Shown: positions 24,771-34,084 of the stretch, piece after piece | How the letters are laid out: each line of letters begins with the position of its first letter | Position numbering within the stretch: position 1 is the stretch's first letter | NCBI RefSeq assembly: GCF_016745235.1 | Contig: NZ_JAELVM010000002.1 | Coordinates: forward strand, 1,150,496 to 1,214,495 | Length of the DNA stretch: 64,000 nucleotides | Origin: Chryseobacterium endalhagicum | Lineage (GTDB): Bacteria; Bacteroidota; Bacteroidia; Flavobacteriales; Weeksellaceae | Direction of reading: 5' to 3' | Notes under the pieces: generated by a model | The model's database searches: none | What the model was told of the DNA's origin: nothing | What the model saw: the letters and a program-made list of their open reading frames with translations, nothing else | Made by a program: the position numbers and the translations under genes

Positions 24771-26510
24771 ATGACAAAATTTGACACCCCTGCCTATCAG
24801 GCAGAAAAAGACTTCAAGGATTATCCGGATCTGAAAAACCAGATAGAAAATGCCTGGAGCAATTATGTAAAATACTGCACCGTTAATTCGCAGATGGGAA
24901 ATCCCTGGTCCAGCACCTATGACCATCCAAGAAGCTGGTATTTCAATCCTCTTGTAACCCCGGTGGTACCCGTTAAGAATAATACCGTTCCCATACAGTG
25001 GGGTGCTTTTCCTAACAGAATCAACTATTATTTCACCACTTTGTTTATTGATAGCTTTGGAAAAGCTGATGCTCCGGATAAACTGCATGAACTTGCCGAT
25101 ATCGGCCCTGGTGCTTTCAGTAAAAAATACGGCATTGCACTGGCTGTCGCTAAAAAACCATGTGACCCGACCAATACAGAAACGAAACCATTCGGACCTT
25201 CCGGGCCCAGAGGATGGCAGGATGAATATTGTGAATGGGCGGTTACAAGAGATGCAGACGGAGATATCATCGCGGTAGATTTCACCCATGAAAATCCTGA
25301 ATACTGGTTCCATATGTGGAAAGTGTCTCCCGATATGGTGGTTTCCCTGTATCAGGAAATCCTGAATAACCCAAATGTACAGCAAGAAGATCTTTATCTG
25401 CTGGATGAGAATGGTAACCCTGTGATCGTCAGAGAAACCGGACAGCCTGCCTATAACCCGATCAATAAGTGGAATAATGGTCCATCAGCGACAAACGAAG
25501 GTGGTGGAGCCGTACATCTTACAAGCCCGCCCAATTCATTAGGAGCCGAGATCTATCTTGGAGCAGCTGCCACCATTTTAAGAGTTGATGATAAAGGAAA
25601 TGTAATTACAGATCCTAATCAGCTGATCTGTGCAGCACAGTATGGGCAGATCTACAGAAACAGTGACCCGCGAATCGGGCAGAATGTGAATTCTTTGGTG
25701 TACAATAATAAGCTGAAAATATCATTAACGAATCCAATTGCATTGTACGGCCAGCTGCCGGATTTCACTCAGTTTAAAATGCCGGATTCAGCGGAAGGAT
25801 ACAAAATAGAAGACTGCTACAAAATTATCAGAGGAACAGATACCAATCCCGGATCTACCTTTTATCCGTTCAATATGATCCTTCATTCCAGATTTGAGGC
25901 TCCTGCCGGCGCTAAGTTCAAGCTTAGCGAAATTTCGGTTAAAGGATCACTGATCAGATGGGGTTCCCAGATTGCTGATACCTTCAAAGTACAGCTTGCA
26001 GGAACAGGAATTCCCGGAGGTGGAGATACACCTCAGAAATACCCGGCAGTCGGAGATCCGGAAGTTACACTGCCAAGCGTGCAGTATGTTCTGGATAATA
26101 ACCTGCTTCAGGCCAGTCTTTACAACAGGCTGAATACATTTTCCAATCTGACTTCATGCATTACACAGGTGGAAGCCGGAATCACAACCAGCGGAATTGC
26201 TATCCTGACGAGTGATGCGAATAAAGAAACCGGATTTGATTTCGGAGCAGGAATCAGCGTGTCCGTCACCGATTATCAGGATCTGGGGAATGATAATCAG
26301 CTGTTCATTGTGGATATAACGGTTCATTCTGCTGCGGTATTGGGAGAAAAACCGCTTGCTTTGTTCAATAATGCATCAGATCCTAAATATTCTATTGCAG
26401 GAGTATTGGAAGTGGTCGCACCGGGTTCCCTGCCAAAATTGAACGTTACGCCTAATCATAAACTGCTTTCCGATCAGCAGATCAAGCAGGTTCAAAAAAT
26501 GTTGAAATGA
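24771..26510 (+). CDS. Large protein of unknown function, partner of a haem lipoprotein
   Basis: 579 residues, without a signal peptide or membrane helix. I know of no named domain. A conserved-looking core is GWQDEYCEWAVTRD followed by FTHENPEYWFHMWKVSPD (about 143-185); similar blocks occur in uncharacterised bacterial and fungal proteins, from memory. The protein is rich in Trp/Tyr/Pro in the first 200 residues and in beta structure later. Its ATG follows a promoter shared in design with the tyrosinase operon, and its stop overlaps the haem lipoprotein gene by four bases (ATGA). An oxidoreductase passing electrons to that haem is the natural guess, but no cofactor site is visible. Confidence 0.85.
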   Translation: MTKFDTPAYQAEKDFKDYPDLKNQIENAWSNYVKYCTVNSQMGNPWSSTYDHPRSWYFNPLVTPVVPVKNNTVPIQWGAFPNRINYYFTTLFIDSFGKADAPDKLHELADIGPGAFSKKYGIALAVAKKPCDPTNTETKPFGPSGPRGWQDEYCEWAVTRDADGDIIAVDFTHENPEYWFHMWKVSPDMVVSLYQEILNNPNVQQEDLYLLDENGNPVIVRETGQPAYNPINKWNNGPSATNEGGGAVHLTSPPNSLGAEIYLGAAATILRVDDKGNVITDPNQLICAAQYGQIYRNSDPRIGQNVNSLVYNNKLKISLTNPIALYGQLPDFTQFKMPDSAEGYKIEDCYKIIRGTDTNPGSTFYPFNMILHSRFEAPAGAKFKLSEISVKGSLIRWGSQIADTFKVQLAGTGIPGGGDTPQKYPAVGDPEVTLPSVQYVLDNNLLQASLYNRLNTFSNLTSCITQVEAGITTSGIAILTSDANKETGFDFGAGISVSVTDYQDLGNDNQLFIVDITVHSAAVLGEKPLALFNNASDPKYSIAGVLEVVAPGSLPKLNVTPNHKLLSDQQIKQVQKMLK

Positions 26511-27880
26511 GAACGCTTTTAATTTCCTTTTTTCTATTGAGTTTAATTGCAATTTCATGTGAATCCGGAAAAAAGGACAAAAAATTAAACTCCAGGGTGG
26601 GATTTTCACAGGAGCTGGCAGATTTTGACTGCGGAGCTTTCTGCGATCCCCCTTCCGTGAGCTATCAGCTGCCTGATGATTCTACCTGCGGACACAGTTC
26701 TCAGAACGTACTGAACTGTTTTGCATGGAAAAATTTTCTGGCGCTGAACTGGAAAGCTTCAGATCAGAGAGGACTTCCGGATACCACTGCCGTAGCAGCA
26801 GATTACGGGATGCCGGGAGATTACAGCCCGACCGTATGGGAGAGTTATTTAAGTATTGATGATGTATTTACCGCCAGCCAGCCGAAAACCTGGAATCTTA
26901 AAAGCAAAAACGGCTATATCAAATACATCAATGAGATCAATAAATTTACAGATATCAATGCCACTCTTCCCAAGCCGAAGCTGAGAGCCATGCTGGGAGG
27001 AAATGTAGACGAGATCATGCAGGCAAAAGGAGCGTGGCTGACGGATCAGAGTGGGAATATCGTCTGGTATGAGATCAGAATGAACAGCATTGAAAGTGAT
27101 TTTGTACGGTCAAATAAGCTGTACAATTCCGACAACCTGAATGCTTTTGCAGCAAAAAATCAAGGTGTATGGCTGCCGATGGAATCTATTGAGATCAAAG
27201 CTGCTTGGAGAATTATACCGGAGGACCAGCTGGGATCACTGAAGAATTTTTACAAGATTTCTAAAGCGATGGTTCCTGAAATTAAAGGTTTTGATCAAAA
27301 CAAACAACCGATCTACGGCAAATATTCACCAAAATACCTTGGATTGGTAGGGCTTCATATTATCAGGAAGACGAATCAGTCGCCGCAATTTACATGGATG
27401 ACGTTTGAACATGTAAACAATGCACCCACAGAAGGGCAGGTAGATCCAGCCGTTAAATATTGCTTTTATAATCCCAAAAGCAAAGACAAACCGAACCAGT
27501 CTCCGGTCCCAGGCCAGGATAGTTTAAATACACCGGTTCAGGTAGTCCGTATTGCGGATAATGCGATATCGGCAGACATCCAGCAGCTGAACAAACAGAT
27601 TCAGAGCATGATCAAAACCAGTAACCCTAAATCGGTATGGCAATATTATCAGCTGGTGAATGTACAGTGGCCGGAAAATCCAATTCAGGATGCGAATAAC
27701 AATAAAACCGCTCCGCTGATGGATGGAGGCATTACCCCGAATAATATTGCTAATGTTACGATGGAAACCTATATCCAGGAAAAACAGTGCATGGACTGCC
27801 ACAAGAATGCATCCGTGGGAGCTCAGAAATACCCTACCGATTACAGCTTTATATTTTTAAAGGCTAAACCCGGAAAGTAA
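26507..27880 (+). CDS. Lipoprotein with a C-terminal haem c motif
   Basis: 457 residues. The signal ends at IAISC (Cys 18), so it is a lipoprotein in the periplasm or outer membrane. Most of the protein is an unnamed domain with CFAWKNFLALNW and YLGLVGLHIIRKT segments. A single covalent-haem motif, C428-M-D-C431-H432, sits near the C-terminus. The N-terminal mature part has further cysteines (FDCGAFCDPP, STCGHSS). It is translationally coupled to the unnamed 579-residue protein upstream, which suggests an electron-transfer pair. Confidence 0.85.
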   Translation: MRTLLISFFLLSLIAISCESGKKDKKLNSRVGFSQELADFDCGAFCDPPSVSYQLPDDSTCGHSSQNVLNCFAWKNFLALNWKASDQRGLPDTTAVAADYGMPGDYSPTVWESYLSIDDVFTASQPKTWNLKSKNGYIKYINEINKFTDINATLPKPKLRAMLGGNVDEIMQAKGAWLTDQSGNIVWYEIRMNSIESDFVRSNKLYNSDNLNAFAAKNQGVWLPMESIEIKAAWRIIPEDQLGSLKNFYKISKAMVPEIKGFDQNKQPIYGKYSPKYLGLVGLHIIRKTNQSPQFTWMTFEHVNNAPTEGQVDPAVKYCFYNPKSKDKPNQSPVPGQDSLNTPVQVVRIADNAISADIQQLNKQIQSMIKTSNPKSVWQYYQLVNVQWPENPIQDANNNKTAPLMDGGITPNNIANVTMETYIQEKQCMDCHKNASVGAQKYPTDYSFIFLKAKPGK

Positions 27881-27913
27881 GAGATAAAAATTGCTATTTG
27901 ATTTCATAAAAGA

Positions 27914-27945
27914 GAAAACCGCAGCTTGTAACAGCCGCGGTTTTC
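27914..27945. terminator. Bidirectional terminator between convergent genes
   Basis: GAAAACCGC (27914-27922) pairs with GCGGTTTTC (27937-27945). It lies between the convergent haem lipoprotein and HlyD genes and has T-rich sequence for the plus strand and A-rich for the minus strand. Confidence 0.65.
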
Positions 27946-27967
27946 CTGATATGTTTAAGAGTATAGA

Positions 27968-29266
27968 TTAACTCTGATACCCCAGTAATTTCCTGATTTG
28001 GTAGAAGAATCTCTCAATAAGACGGAGATCCTGCGTCACGATTTCTGCATTTCCTCTAAGCTCTTTATCAAAAGTAAGGGTTTTGTTGTAGCTTGTTTTT
28101 AATCCTTTTGGAAGCACAATATCTACATAATAATTTCCTTTGTCATCAGGAATAAGCGAAATATTCTGAACTTTTCCTTCCACAATTCCATATTCCTGGA
28201 AACGGTAATTGTCAAGTTTGATCAGTACTTTCTGACCTGTAGTCACTTTTCCTGAGTTTACGGTAGGAACAGACATTCTGCCTACCAGCTTTTCCTTGTT
28301 TGTAGGAAGAATAGAAAGGATAGGCTCTGCCATCTTTACAAACTGATTTTCCCCGAAAAACTGCTGGAAACTGGCCATCCCGTCTGTAGAAGAGATCACA
28401 AGATAATTCTGCTCCCATTGTTTTAGTGATTTACGAAGCTGTTCAAAAAGCTGTAAAGTCTGGGAAGAATAGGTGATCTTATCTTTTTCGGTATTAATGG
28501 CGGTTCCGCTTTTCGTTTTATTCAGATTGGAAATCCCTTCATCCATCTGCGAGATAGAAATATTAAGGTTTTCAAGATTCTGCTGGGCCTGAAGGAATTT
28601 TATTTTTTCATTTTCAAGTTCCACGGAAGCAATCACGCCCTGGTTGAACAATTCCTGGGATCTCTGATAGCTTTTCTTTGATAGTTCATATTTGGCCAAT
28701 TCAAGGCTTTTCTGCTGTTTTAAGGTGGCAATCCTTACTCTGTATTCAGAGATACTCTGGTTGGCGGCTATATTTTCCGGTGCATACGGCTGAAGCCTTG
28801 TGAAAAGTTCTTCATCCTGAAAAGCTTTTGCAAAACTGTTGTAATCTCCCTGCAGTTCTCCAAGTTTAAATCTTGAAGTTGTTGCGATCGGGAAATTTTG
28901 CAGCTGTTGGGGAGAAACAGAATCCATCAGTTTCTTCAGTTCCAGAACATCTTTATAATTGGCTGTGGACTGCATAACCATCAATACATCGTTTTTCTTT
29001 ACCTCCTGATGATCTTTAATGAAGATTTTCTCAATCTTTGAGCTGGTTCTGGCTTCTATTTTTTCAGGCGGATTCTGTGAAGTAACGACAACGGGAGCTG
29101 CAACAAATTCCGGATACTTTATGATATAGCTCATCGCAAGGATAAGCAGAAGTATAATTAATATGACACTGTTTCCCCAGCGTATCATCCAATGAGGAGG
29201 CTGGGTAAGAATGTCCTGAACGCTTTCAGAGCGGAGTTCTATGTTATCTAAAATATCTTTTGACAT
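27968..29266 (-). CDS. HlyD-family adaptor of a peptide exporter
   Basis: 432 residues of the membrane-fusion (periplasmic adaptor) type that works with C39-peptidase ABC transporters. One membrane helix (VILIILLLILAMSYII, about 34-50) follows a cytoplasmic N-terminus. Next come a lipoyl-like half (EARTSSKIEKIFIKDHQEVKKNDVLMVM), a long coiled coil (about 150-290) and the second half (VKMAEPILSILPTNKEKLVGRMSVP). It would link the ABC transporter at 29720 to an outer-membrane TolC-type channel, which is not in the window. It is the last gene of the minus-strand peptide-export operon. Confidence 0.92.
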   Translation of the reverse strand: MSKDILDNIELRSESVQDILTQPPHWMIRWGNSVILIILLLILAMSYIIKYPEFVAAPVVVTSQNPPEKIEARTSSKIEKIFIKDHQEVKKNDVLMVMQSTANYKDVLELKKLMDSVSPQQLQNFPIATTSRFKLGELQGDYNSFAKAFQDEELFTRLQPYAPENIAANQSISEYRVRIATLKQQKSLELAKYELSKKSYQRSQELFNQGVIASVELENEKIKFLQAQQNLENLNISISQMDEGISNLNKTKSGTAINTEKDKITYSSQTLQLFEQLRKSLKQWEQNYLVISSTDGMASFQQFFGENQFVKMAEPILSILPTNKEKLVGRMSVPTVNSGKVTTGQKVLIKLDNYRFQEYGIVEGKVQNISLIPDDKGNYYVDIVLPKGLKTSYNKTLTFDKELRGNAEIVTQDLRLIERFFYQIRKLLGYQS

Positions 29267-29379
29267 CGTATAAAAAAATTAAAATCTATGAAGATTTAAT
29301 ACCATTTCTGGTCATTAAATCTATACAGTTTGCGGAATTGATGCTCTGTGAGCTATTGTACATAATACAATTTTTTGAA

Positions 29380-29412
29380 TATCAGCAACCCTCAAGAAGA
29401 AAGTTGCTGATA
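29380..29412 (-). other. Hairpin between the peptide gene and the adaptor gene
   Basis: TATCAGCAAC (29380-29389) pairs perfectly with GTTGCTGATA (29403-29412) around a 13-base loop. On the minus strand it is followed by A-rich, not T-rich, sequence, so it is more likely an mRNA-stabilising or processing element than a terminator. It could raise peptide message over adaptor message. Confidence 0.5.
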
Positions 29413-29445
29413 AGTACATCTTAAGCGTGATATGCTTTCCCGTCC

Positions 29446-29643
29446 TTATACTCTGCAATTTGCAGGTGAGAAAAAGCTAGGGTGAACACAAGCGGTCATT
29501 TTTTCACACCATGCTAAACCACAGTCACATTGAAAAGGAGTTCCTATTTCAGGTGGATTTTCCGGAAAATAATCTCCGCAGATTCTTCCTCCTCCGTTCA
29601 ATGATCTAAGGTCGGTTCTTGTTAGTTTTTTCAGATTTTTCAT
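29446..29643 (-). CDS. Double-glycine-leader peptide with six cysteines (peptide 1)
   Basis: 65 residues. The leader MKNLKKLTRTDLRSLNGGG ends in a double-glycine cleavage site, the substrate type of C39-peptidase ABC transporters; such Bacteroidota peptides are usually annotated bacteriocin-like. The core of about 46 residues has six Cys with spacing C-16-C-1-C-4-C-5-C-10-C. It lies between the PCAT gene and the HlyD gene on the same strand. Activity is unknown: bacteriocin, signal or other. Three disulfides are likely, formed by the VKOR-thioredoxin enzyme encoded at 32364. Confidence 0.88.
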   Translation of the reverse strand: MKNLKKLTRTDLRSLNGGGRICGDYFPENPPEIGTPFQCDCGLAWCEKMTACVHPSFFSPANCRV

Positions 29644-29719
29644 AGTAATATAATTTTAGTTATTCCTACTCTGTAAGCTTTTCGGATATCGCTTTATGAT
29701 TTTGTTTAATTTGTTCAGA

Positions 29720-31912
29720 TTAACTTCCTAATTCCAGCTGATTCTTCACCAGTCTGTAGTATTCTCCTTTTAAAGAGACCAGTTCGGCGTGGTTGCCTTC
29801 CTCTACTACTTTACCTTTGTCCAGAACTATAATTTTGTCAGCATGCTTCACCGTTGATAATCTGTGGGCAATAACAATAGCGGTTTTACCTTTAAAGAAC
29901 TGTTCAAGGTTTTCCATGATCACTTTTTCGTTATTGGCATCCAAAGCTGAAGTTGCTTCATCAAAAAAGATGAATTCAGGAGATTTGTAAACGGCTCTGG
30001 CGATGAAAAGCCTTTGCTTCTGGCCGCCGCTGACCCCAACACCTTCGTTTCCGATTTTGGTATTATAGCTCAACGGAAGACTTTCTATGAATTCTTTGAT
30101 ATTGGCGATCTCTACCGCGCGTCTTAATTTGCTTTTGTCCACATGATCTTCTCCTACCGCAATATTATTCGCGATGGTATCATTGAATACATAGCCTTCC
30201 TGCATCACCACTCCGCAATGATCTCTCCAGAATCTCGGAGAAATACTTCTCAGCTGCGTATTCCCAAGTTTGATATCTCCGGAATTGGGTTCGTAGAATT
30301 TCATCAGAAGTTTTAAAAGGGTAGTTTTTCCACTTCCGCTGGCGCCTACAATAGCTGTAGTCTTCTGATAAGGAATACTGAGACTGAGATCTTCAAATAC
30401 CGGAACATCAGATCCGATGTATCTGAAAGATATATTACTCACCTCAATATCTTTTTGCGGAATTTCACCCGCATATTGTTCATTAACGTCTTCTTCGTCT
30501 TCTTTATCGTGGATTTCTCCTAATCTTTCCAGGGAAATCTTGGCATCCTGAGTCTGCTTAATGAAATCGATAAGCTGCAGCAGCGGACTATTCAACTGCC
30601 CGATGATGTACTGTACCGAAAGCATCATCCCCAGGGTAAGGTTTCCGCTCAGTACCAGTTTGGCAGAAAGGAAACTTACCAGAATATCCTTCATCTGGTT
30701 AATGAAATTTCCTCCTACAGACTGCCACTGTTCCAGGGAAAGAGATTTTATTCTGATCTTGAATAATTTCACCTGCAGGAATTCCCAGTCCCAGCGTTTC
30801 TGCTTTTCTGCGTTATGCATTTTAATCTCCTGCATCCCGTTGATAAGCTCGATAACTTTACTCTGTTCCTGTGAAACCTGAGAGAATCTTTTATAATCCA
30901 GCTCTTTTCTTTTATTAAGGAAAAAGCTGATCCATCCGATATACAAGGCCGCTCCCACAAGGTAAACGATAAACAGCCTGTAATCATAAAACAAAAGAAC
31001 AATACTGAAGATAATCAGGTTGACCAGTGAAAACAGGGTGTTTAAAGAGGAACTTGTCAAAAGCTGCTCAATTCTGTGGTGGTCATTGATCCTCTGCATG
31101 ATATCACCCGTCATTCTTGTATCGAAAAAGCTTATCGGAAGCCTCATCAGTTTGATAAAGAAGTCAGAGATAATCGAAATATTGATCCTCGCAGAAAGGT
31201 GGAGAAGAATCCAGCTCCGGATCACTTCAATACCCATTCTTCCCAGAAACAGCATGATCTGGGCAAGAAGGACTACATAAATGAAGTTGAGATCCTGGTT
31301 CTGTATCCCGACGTCTACAATACTCTGGGTAAGGAACGGGAAAATAAGCGAAAGTAAACTTCCTGCCAAAAGTCCTACAGCAAGCTGAATAACAAGCGAT
31401 TTGTATTTCAGCAGGTATTTGGAGAGGAAAGAGAAGCTGGCCTTACTTTCCGTAGCATCAAATTCTGTCTGGAAAAATGCCGGCGTAGTTTCAAGAATCA
31501 GGGCAATCCCTTCTTCCGTATTCTCGTTGGCATTTTCACCGATCCATAATTTGATAAATTCTTCGCGATTATAGGTGATCAGTCCGTAGCTCGGATCTGA
31601 AATATAGACTTTATTCTGTTTATCAATTTTATATACAACAACGAAGTGGTTCTTGTTCCAATGTACAATACAAGGGAATGGAACTTCTTCTGCAAGGGTA
31701 TTAAAATCAATCTGGACTCCAAGGGAACGGAATCCTAAGTTTTCTGATGCATCGCTAAGCCCTAAAAGGCTGCTTCCTTCACGTGTAGTTTCAGAAAGGG
31801 TACGAATCTGCTGCAGGGAGATACTTCTGCCGTAATATTTACTTACAATTCTAAGGCAGGTAGGGCCGCAGTCTTTAGCATCCGGCTGTTTATAAAAGGG
31901 AAATTTCTTCAA
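29720..31912 (-). CDS. C39-peptidase-containing ABC transporter (PCAT)
   Basis: 730 residues that cut double-glycine leaders and export the core peptide. The C39 domain has catalytic C15 (DCGPTC), H89 (NKNHFVVVYK) and D106 (SDPSYG). A six-helix membrane domain spans about 165-450. The ATPase has Walker A GASGSGKT, signature VSGGQKQRL and Walker B FIFFDEATSALD. All catalytic parts look intact. It lies between two six-Cys leader peptides and is likely the exporter for all three peptides in this locus, and perhaps for the RiPP at 44844, whose locus has none. Confidence 0.96.
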   Translation of the reverse strand: MKKFPFYKQPDAKDCGPTCLRIVSKYYGRSISLQQIRTLSETTREGSSLLGLSDASENLGFRSLGVQIDFNTLAEEVPFPCIVHWNKNHFVVVYKIDKQNKVYISDPSYGLITYNREEFIKLWIGENANENTEEGIALILETTPAFFQTEFDATESKASFSFLSKYLLKYKSLVIQLAVGLLAGSLLSLIFPFLTQSIVDVGIQNQDLNFIYVVLLAQIMLFLGRMGIEVIRSWILLHLSARINISIISDFFIKLMRLPISFFDTRMTGDIMQRINDHHRIEQLLTSSSLNTLFSLVNLIIFSIVLLFYDYRLFIVYLVGAALYIGWISFFLNKRKELDYKRFSQVSQEQSKVIELINGMQEIKMHNAEKQKRWDWEFLQVKLFKIRIKSLSLEQWQSVGGNFINQMKDILVSFLSAKLVLSGNLTLGMMLSVQYIIGQLNSPLLQLIDFIKQTQDAKISLERLGEIHDKEDEEDVNEQYAGEIPQKDIEVSNISFRYIGSDVPVFEDLSLSIPYQKTTAIVGASGSGKTTLLKLLMKFYEPNSGDIKLGNTQLRSISPRFWRDHCGVVMQEGYVFNDTIANNIAVGEDHVDKSKLRRAVEIANIKEFIESLPLSYNTKIGNEGVGVSGGQKQRLFIARAVYKSPEFIFFDEATSALDANNEKVIMENLEQFFKGKTAIVIAHRLSTVKHADKIIVLDKGKVVEEGNHAELVSLKGEYYRLVKNQLELGS

Positions 31913-31928
31913 AATTAATACTCATTAT

Positions 31929-31957
31929 AAAATGCCGTCACAACAGGACGACATTTT
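31929..31957 (-). terminator. Hairpin after peptide 2, possible partial terminator
   Basis: AAAATGCCGTC (31929-31939) pairs with GACGACATTTT (31947-31957) with one mismatch. On the minus strand it lies between the peptide gene and PCAT, with weak T-richness after it. It could limit read-through so that peptide message exceeds transporter message. Confidence 0.4.
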
Positions 31958-32064
31958 TGCTTTATTCATTGTGGTCTTTACTGGTCATTGGCTAATAATA
32001 GCACCGTTTGCTGTCTGTTTATAACGTTTGTAGAATGTATGAATGTTCTGCAAACTATTTTCAT

Positions 32065-32262
32065 TTACCCGAAAATAGGGTCAATACAAAGAGAAGGCTT
32101 GCAACGTGTTCCGCTCATGCACATAGGAGTACATCCTTCCAGACAGATTACTTCCAGACGGTTGTTGCAGTACCATCCGCCCATACCATCACTGACAGGT
32201 GCGCCATAACCTCCTGTAATTTGTTTTAAATTTTCTCTTGATACTTTCTTCAAATTGTTCAT
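32065..32262 (-). CDS. Double-glycine-leader peptide with six cysteines (peptide 2)
   Basis: 65 residues. The leader MNNLKKVSRENLKQITGG is close to that of peptide 1 and ends in Gly-Gly. The core of 47 residues has six Cys with spacing C-7-C-3-C-3-C-5-C-4-C. The core shares no sequence with peptide 1 apart from the cysteine number. It lies between the VKOR-thioredoxin gene upstream and PCAT downstream on the same strand, which ties maturation, precursor and export together. Confidence 0.88.
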   Translation of the reverse strand: MNNLKKVSRENLKQITGGYGAPVSDGMGGWYCNNRLEVICLEGCTPMCMSGTRCKPSLCIDPIFG

Positions 32263-32363
32263 AGCGGTATTTAGTTTTCTTGTTTTCCTGGTCTTTCAAA
32301 GATTTCGGAATCTGTTTTTATTTTTTCCTAAGATAGTGAATTTTTAAATGCTGCAAAGATTTC

Positions 32364-33872
32364 TTACTGAAAGTCCTCATCTTCCATTAATTCATCAACA
32401 AAAAACCAAATATCTTCACGGTCATACTTGTCCGGGAACTGATATCCGTTCAGAATGAAAATCGGGGTAAAGTTCAGTCCGGCGATGCTGTTATCCTTCG
32501 TCATTTCAATAAATGGAGTAAGATCTTCCGCTGCAGATGATCCTGATAATGAAACGATTTTGTTTTCATCTTTTGTCTCAAACCACAGTTCAACGGCTTT
32601 CAAAAACTCTTTTTGAGGCTTGTTGTGATATATATGATTAAATGCAGACAGTAGTTTGGTGTATTTTTCATCAGCTCTTTCCGGAGAATAGTTGAAACGG
32701 ATCTGTACGGAAATATCATCCGGATATTTTTCAAGAAGTCCTTCCATGATTTTGTGGCCGTCTTTACAAAAACCGCAATAAGGATTGGATACAATAGATA
32801 AACGCAGTTTGGAATCCTTGCTTCCCAATGAAAAAGTTTCTGTGTTCTGAAATTCTATTTTTTCATTTTCTAAAAGCTGGCTTTTGAAAAGTTCGTAGTT
32901 TCTTTTAAACCTAAGATTTTTTGCATTTGATTTCTGAAGTGTTTCTTTCTGGGTAAGGATGTTGCTGAAATACAAAACAGCACAAAAGATCAGAATCCAT
33001 AAAACAGCAGTCAGTAAAAGCATTCCTACGCTAAGTATCGTGTTCTGGAAGAATAGGATGCTCAGCACCAGCTGTCCTGCAAGAATGGAAATGATCAGAA
33101 GACAAACCCTGCAGAACGCTTTTTCCACGAAAGCCTGAATGTATAATGAATAGGCAATAGCCAGTACAGAAACGAAGGTGAATCCTTTTACAATATACGC
33201 TGTAGCAGGAAGGAAAAGTCCTAAAACAGCAAGTCCGATAAAATAGATTAAGGAAAAATCAGAGAATTTCAACCCTAAAATACTTGTTTTATCCTGTTTG
33301 ATGATCTTATCACATGAATTGGTCGTCTGTTTTGCTGAAGTATCTCCACAAATACTCCCGATTACCGTAGATGTATTCCCGAATTTCTGGTTGAAAATCT
33401 CCATGGAAATATACACCCCAGCCAGAGAAAGAACATTGAAAAGAGCTTCAGGGATGGTTTGTGTGAAGAAAGAATATCCAAGAATAATGGCGAACACAAG
33501 ATACAGAAGCGGCTGGAAATTAAAAGCGGCCTTATTTTCTGCGTTTTCTGTTTTTTCAAAAAGAAGGACAAAATCTGTGGATTTTTTATGAAGTTCTTCC
33601 TTATTAAGTGTTTTGGCTTTTTCCGAATACACTGAATAACCGGCTCCCGATTTCTTTACCAGAGAAAAGGAGTTATCCACGATTGCGATAAATTCTTCCG
33701 GCAGTTCATCCCAATATTCCTTATCAAGTTCATAAGCATCATTTTTTACGCCCATAAAGTTTAAAGTATCACTAAAAGCAAGGGCAGAAGGGTAGTTCGG
33801 GTGAGAATTGAACTGGAAAGAAAATTCCTGTTTATCGAGTTTTAAGTAGTTAATTAGTTTATCGAAAATCAT
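32364..33872 (-). CDS. VKOR-thioredoxin fusion with degenerate C39-like N-terminus
   Basis: 502 residues in three parts. Residues 1-110 resemble the C39 peptidase fold (HPNYPSALAF to FVLLFE) but lack the catalytic Cys and His. Residues about 120-305 are a VKOR domain with C254-R-V-C257 and loop Cys C175 and C187. Residues about 340-502 are a DsbA/thioredoxin-like domain with C366-G-F-C369. VKOR passes electrons from a thioredoxin partner to quinone, so the protein should make disulfides in the periplasm. I infer that the C39-like part binds GG leaders and brings six-Cys peptides to the oxidase. It heads the peptide operon. Confidence 0.92.
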   Translation of the reverse strand: MIFDKLINYLKLDKQEFSFQFNSHPNYPSALAFSDTLNFMGVKNDAYELDKEYWDELPEEFIAIVDNSFSLVKKSGAGYSVYSEKAKTLNKEELHKKSTDFVLLFEKTENAENKAAFNFQPLLYLVFAIILGYSFFTQTIPEALFNVLSLAGVYISMEIFNQKFGNTSTVIGSICGDTSAKQTTNSCDKIIKQDKTSILGLKFSDFSLIYFIGLAVLGLFLPATAYIVKGFTFVSVLAIAYSLYIQAFVEKAFCRVCLLIISILAGQLVLSILFFQNTILSVGMLLLTAVLWILIFCAVLYFSNILTQKETLQKSNAKNLRFKRNYELFKSQLLENEKIEFQNTETFSLGSKDSKLRLSIVSNPYCGFCKDGHKIMEGLLEKYPDDISVQIRFNYSPERADEKYTKLLSAFNHIYHNKPQKEFLKAVELWFETKDENKIVSLSGSSAAEDLTPFIEMTKDNSIAGLNFTPIFILNGYQFPDKYDREDIWFFVDELMEDEDFQ

Positions 33873-34084
33873 AGTAATATTTTTAACTAAAATACGCAGA
33901 TGTTTTAAAAAAACAAGTTTTTTTTCTTTTGTTAGTGATATACTATTGTTAAATACCTGATTTTGTGTAAATATTATTGTGTTTTTTGATTTGTATAGTA
34001 AAAAAATAAGTTGATTTGATAATTAAATTGAATGAAAAAGAACTTAATGCGGATACTGTATAGCGTCAGAAAGTTTCTTAAGAA

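Noticed and set aside
24744..25385. Long open frame of 213 codons on the minus strand opposite the 579-residue protein gene
   Set aside because: It lies wholly antisense to a gene with a clear start, coupling and promoter, and its translation (Phe/Ile/Arg-rich, no domain) looks like a shadow.
24771..26510. LodA/GoxA-type CTQ quinoprotein oxidase for the 579-residue protein
   Set aside because: I could not find the LodA start pattern or the Trp-Cys pair context that forms the cofactor; only the haem partner suggested it.
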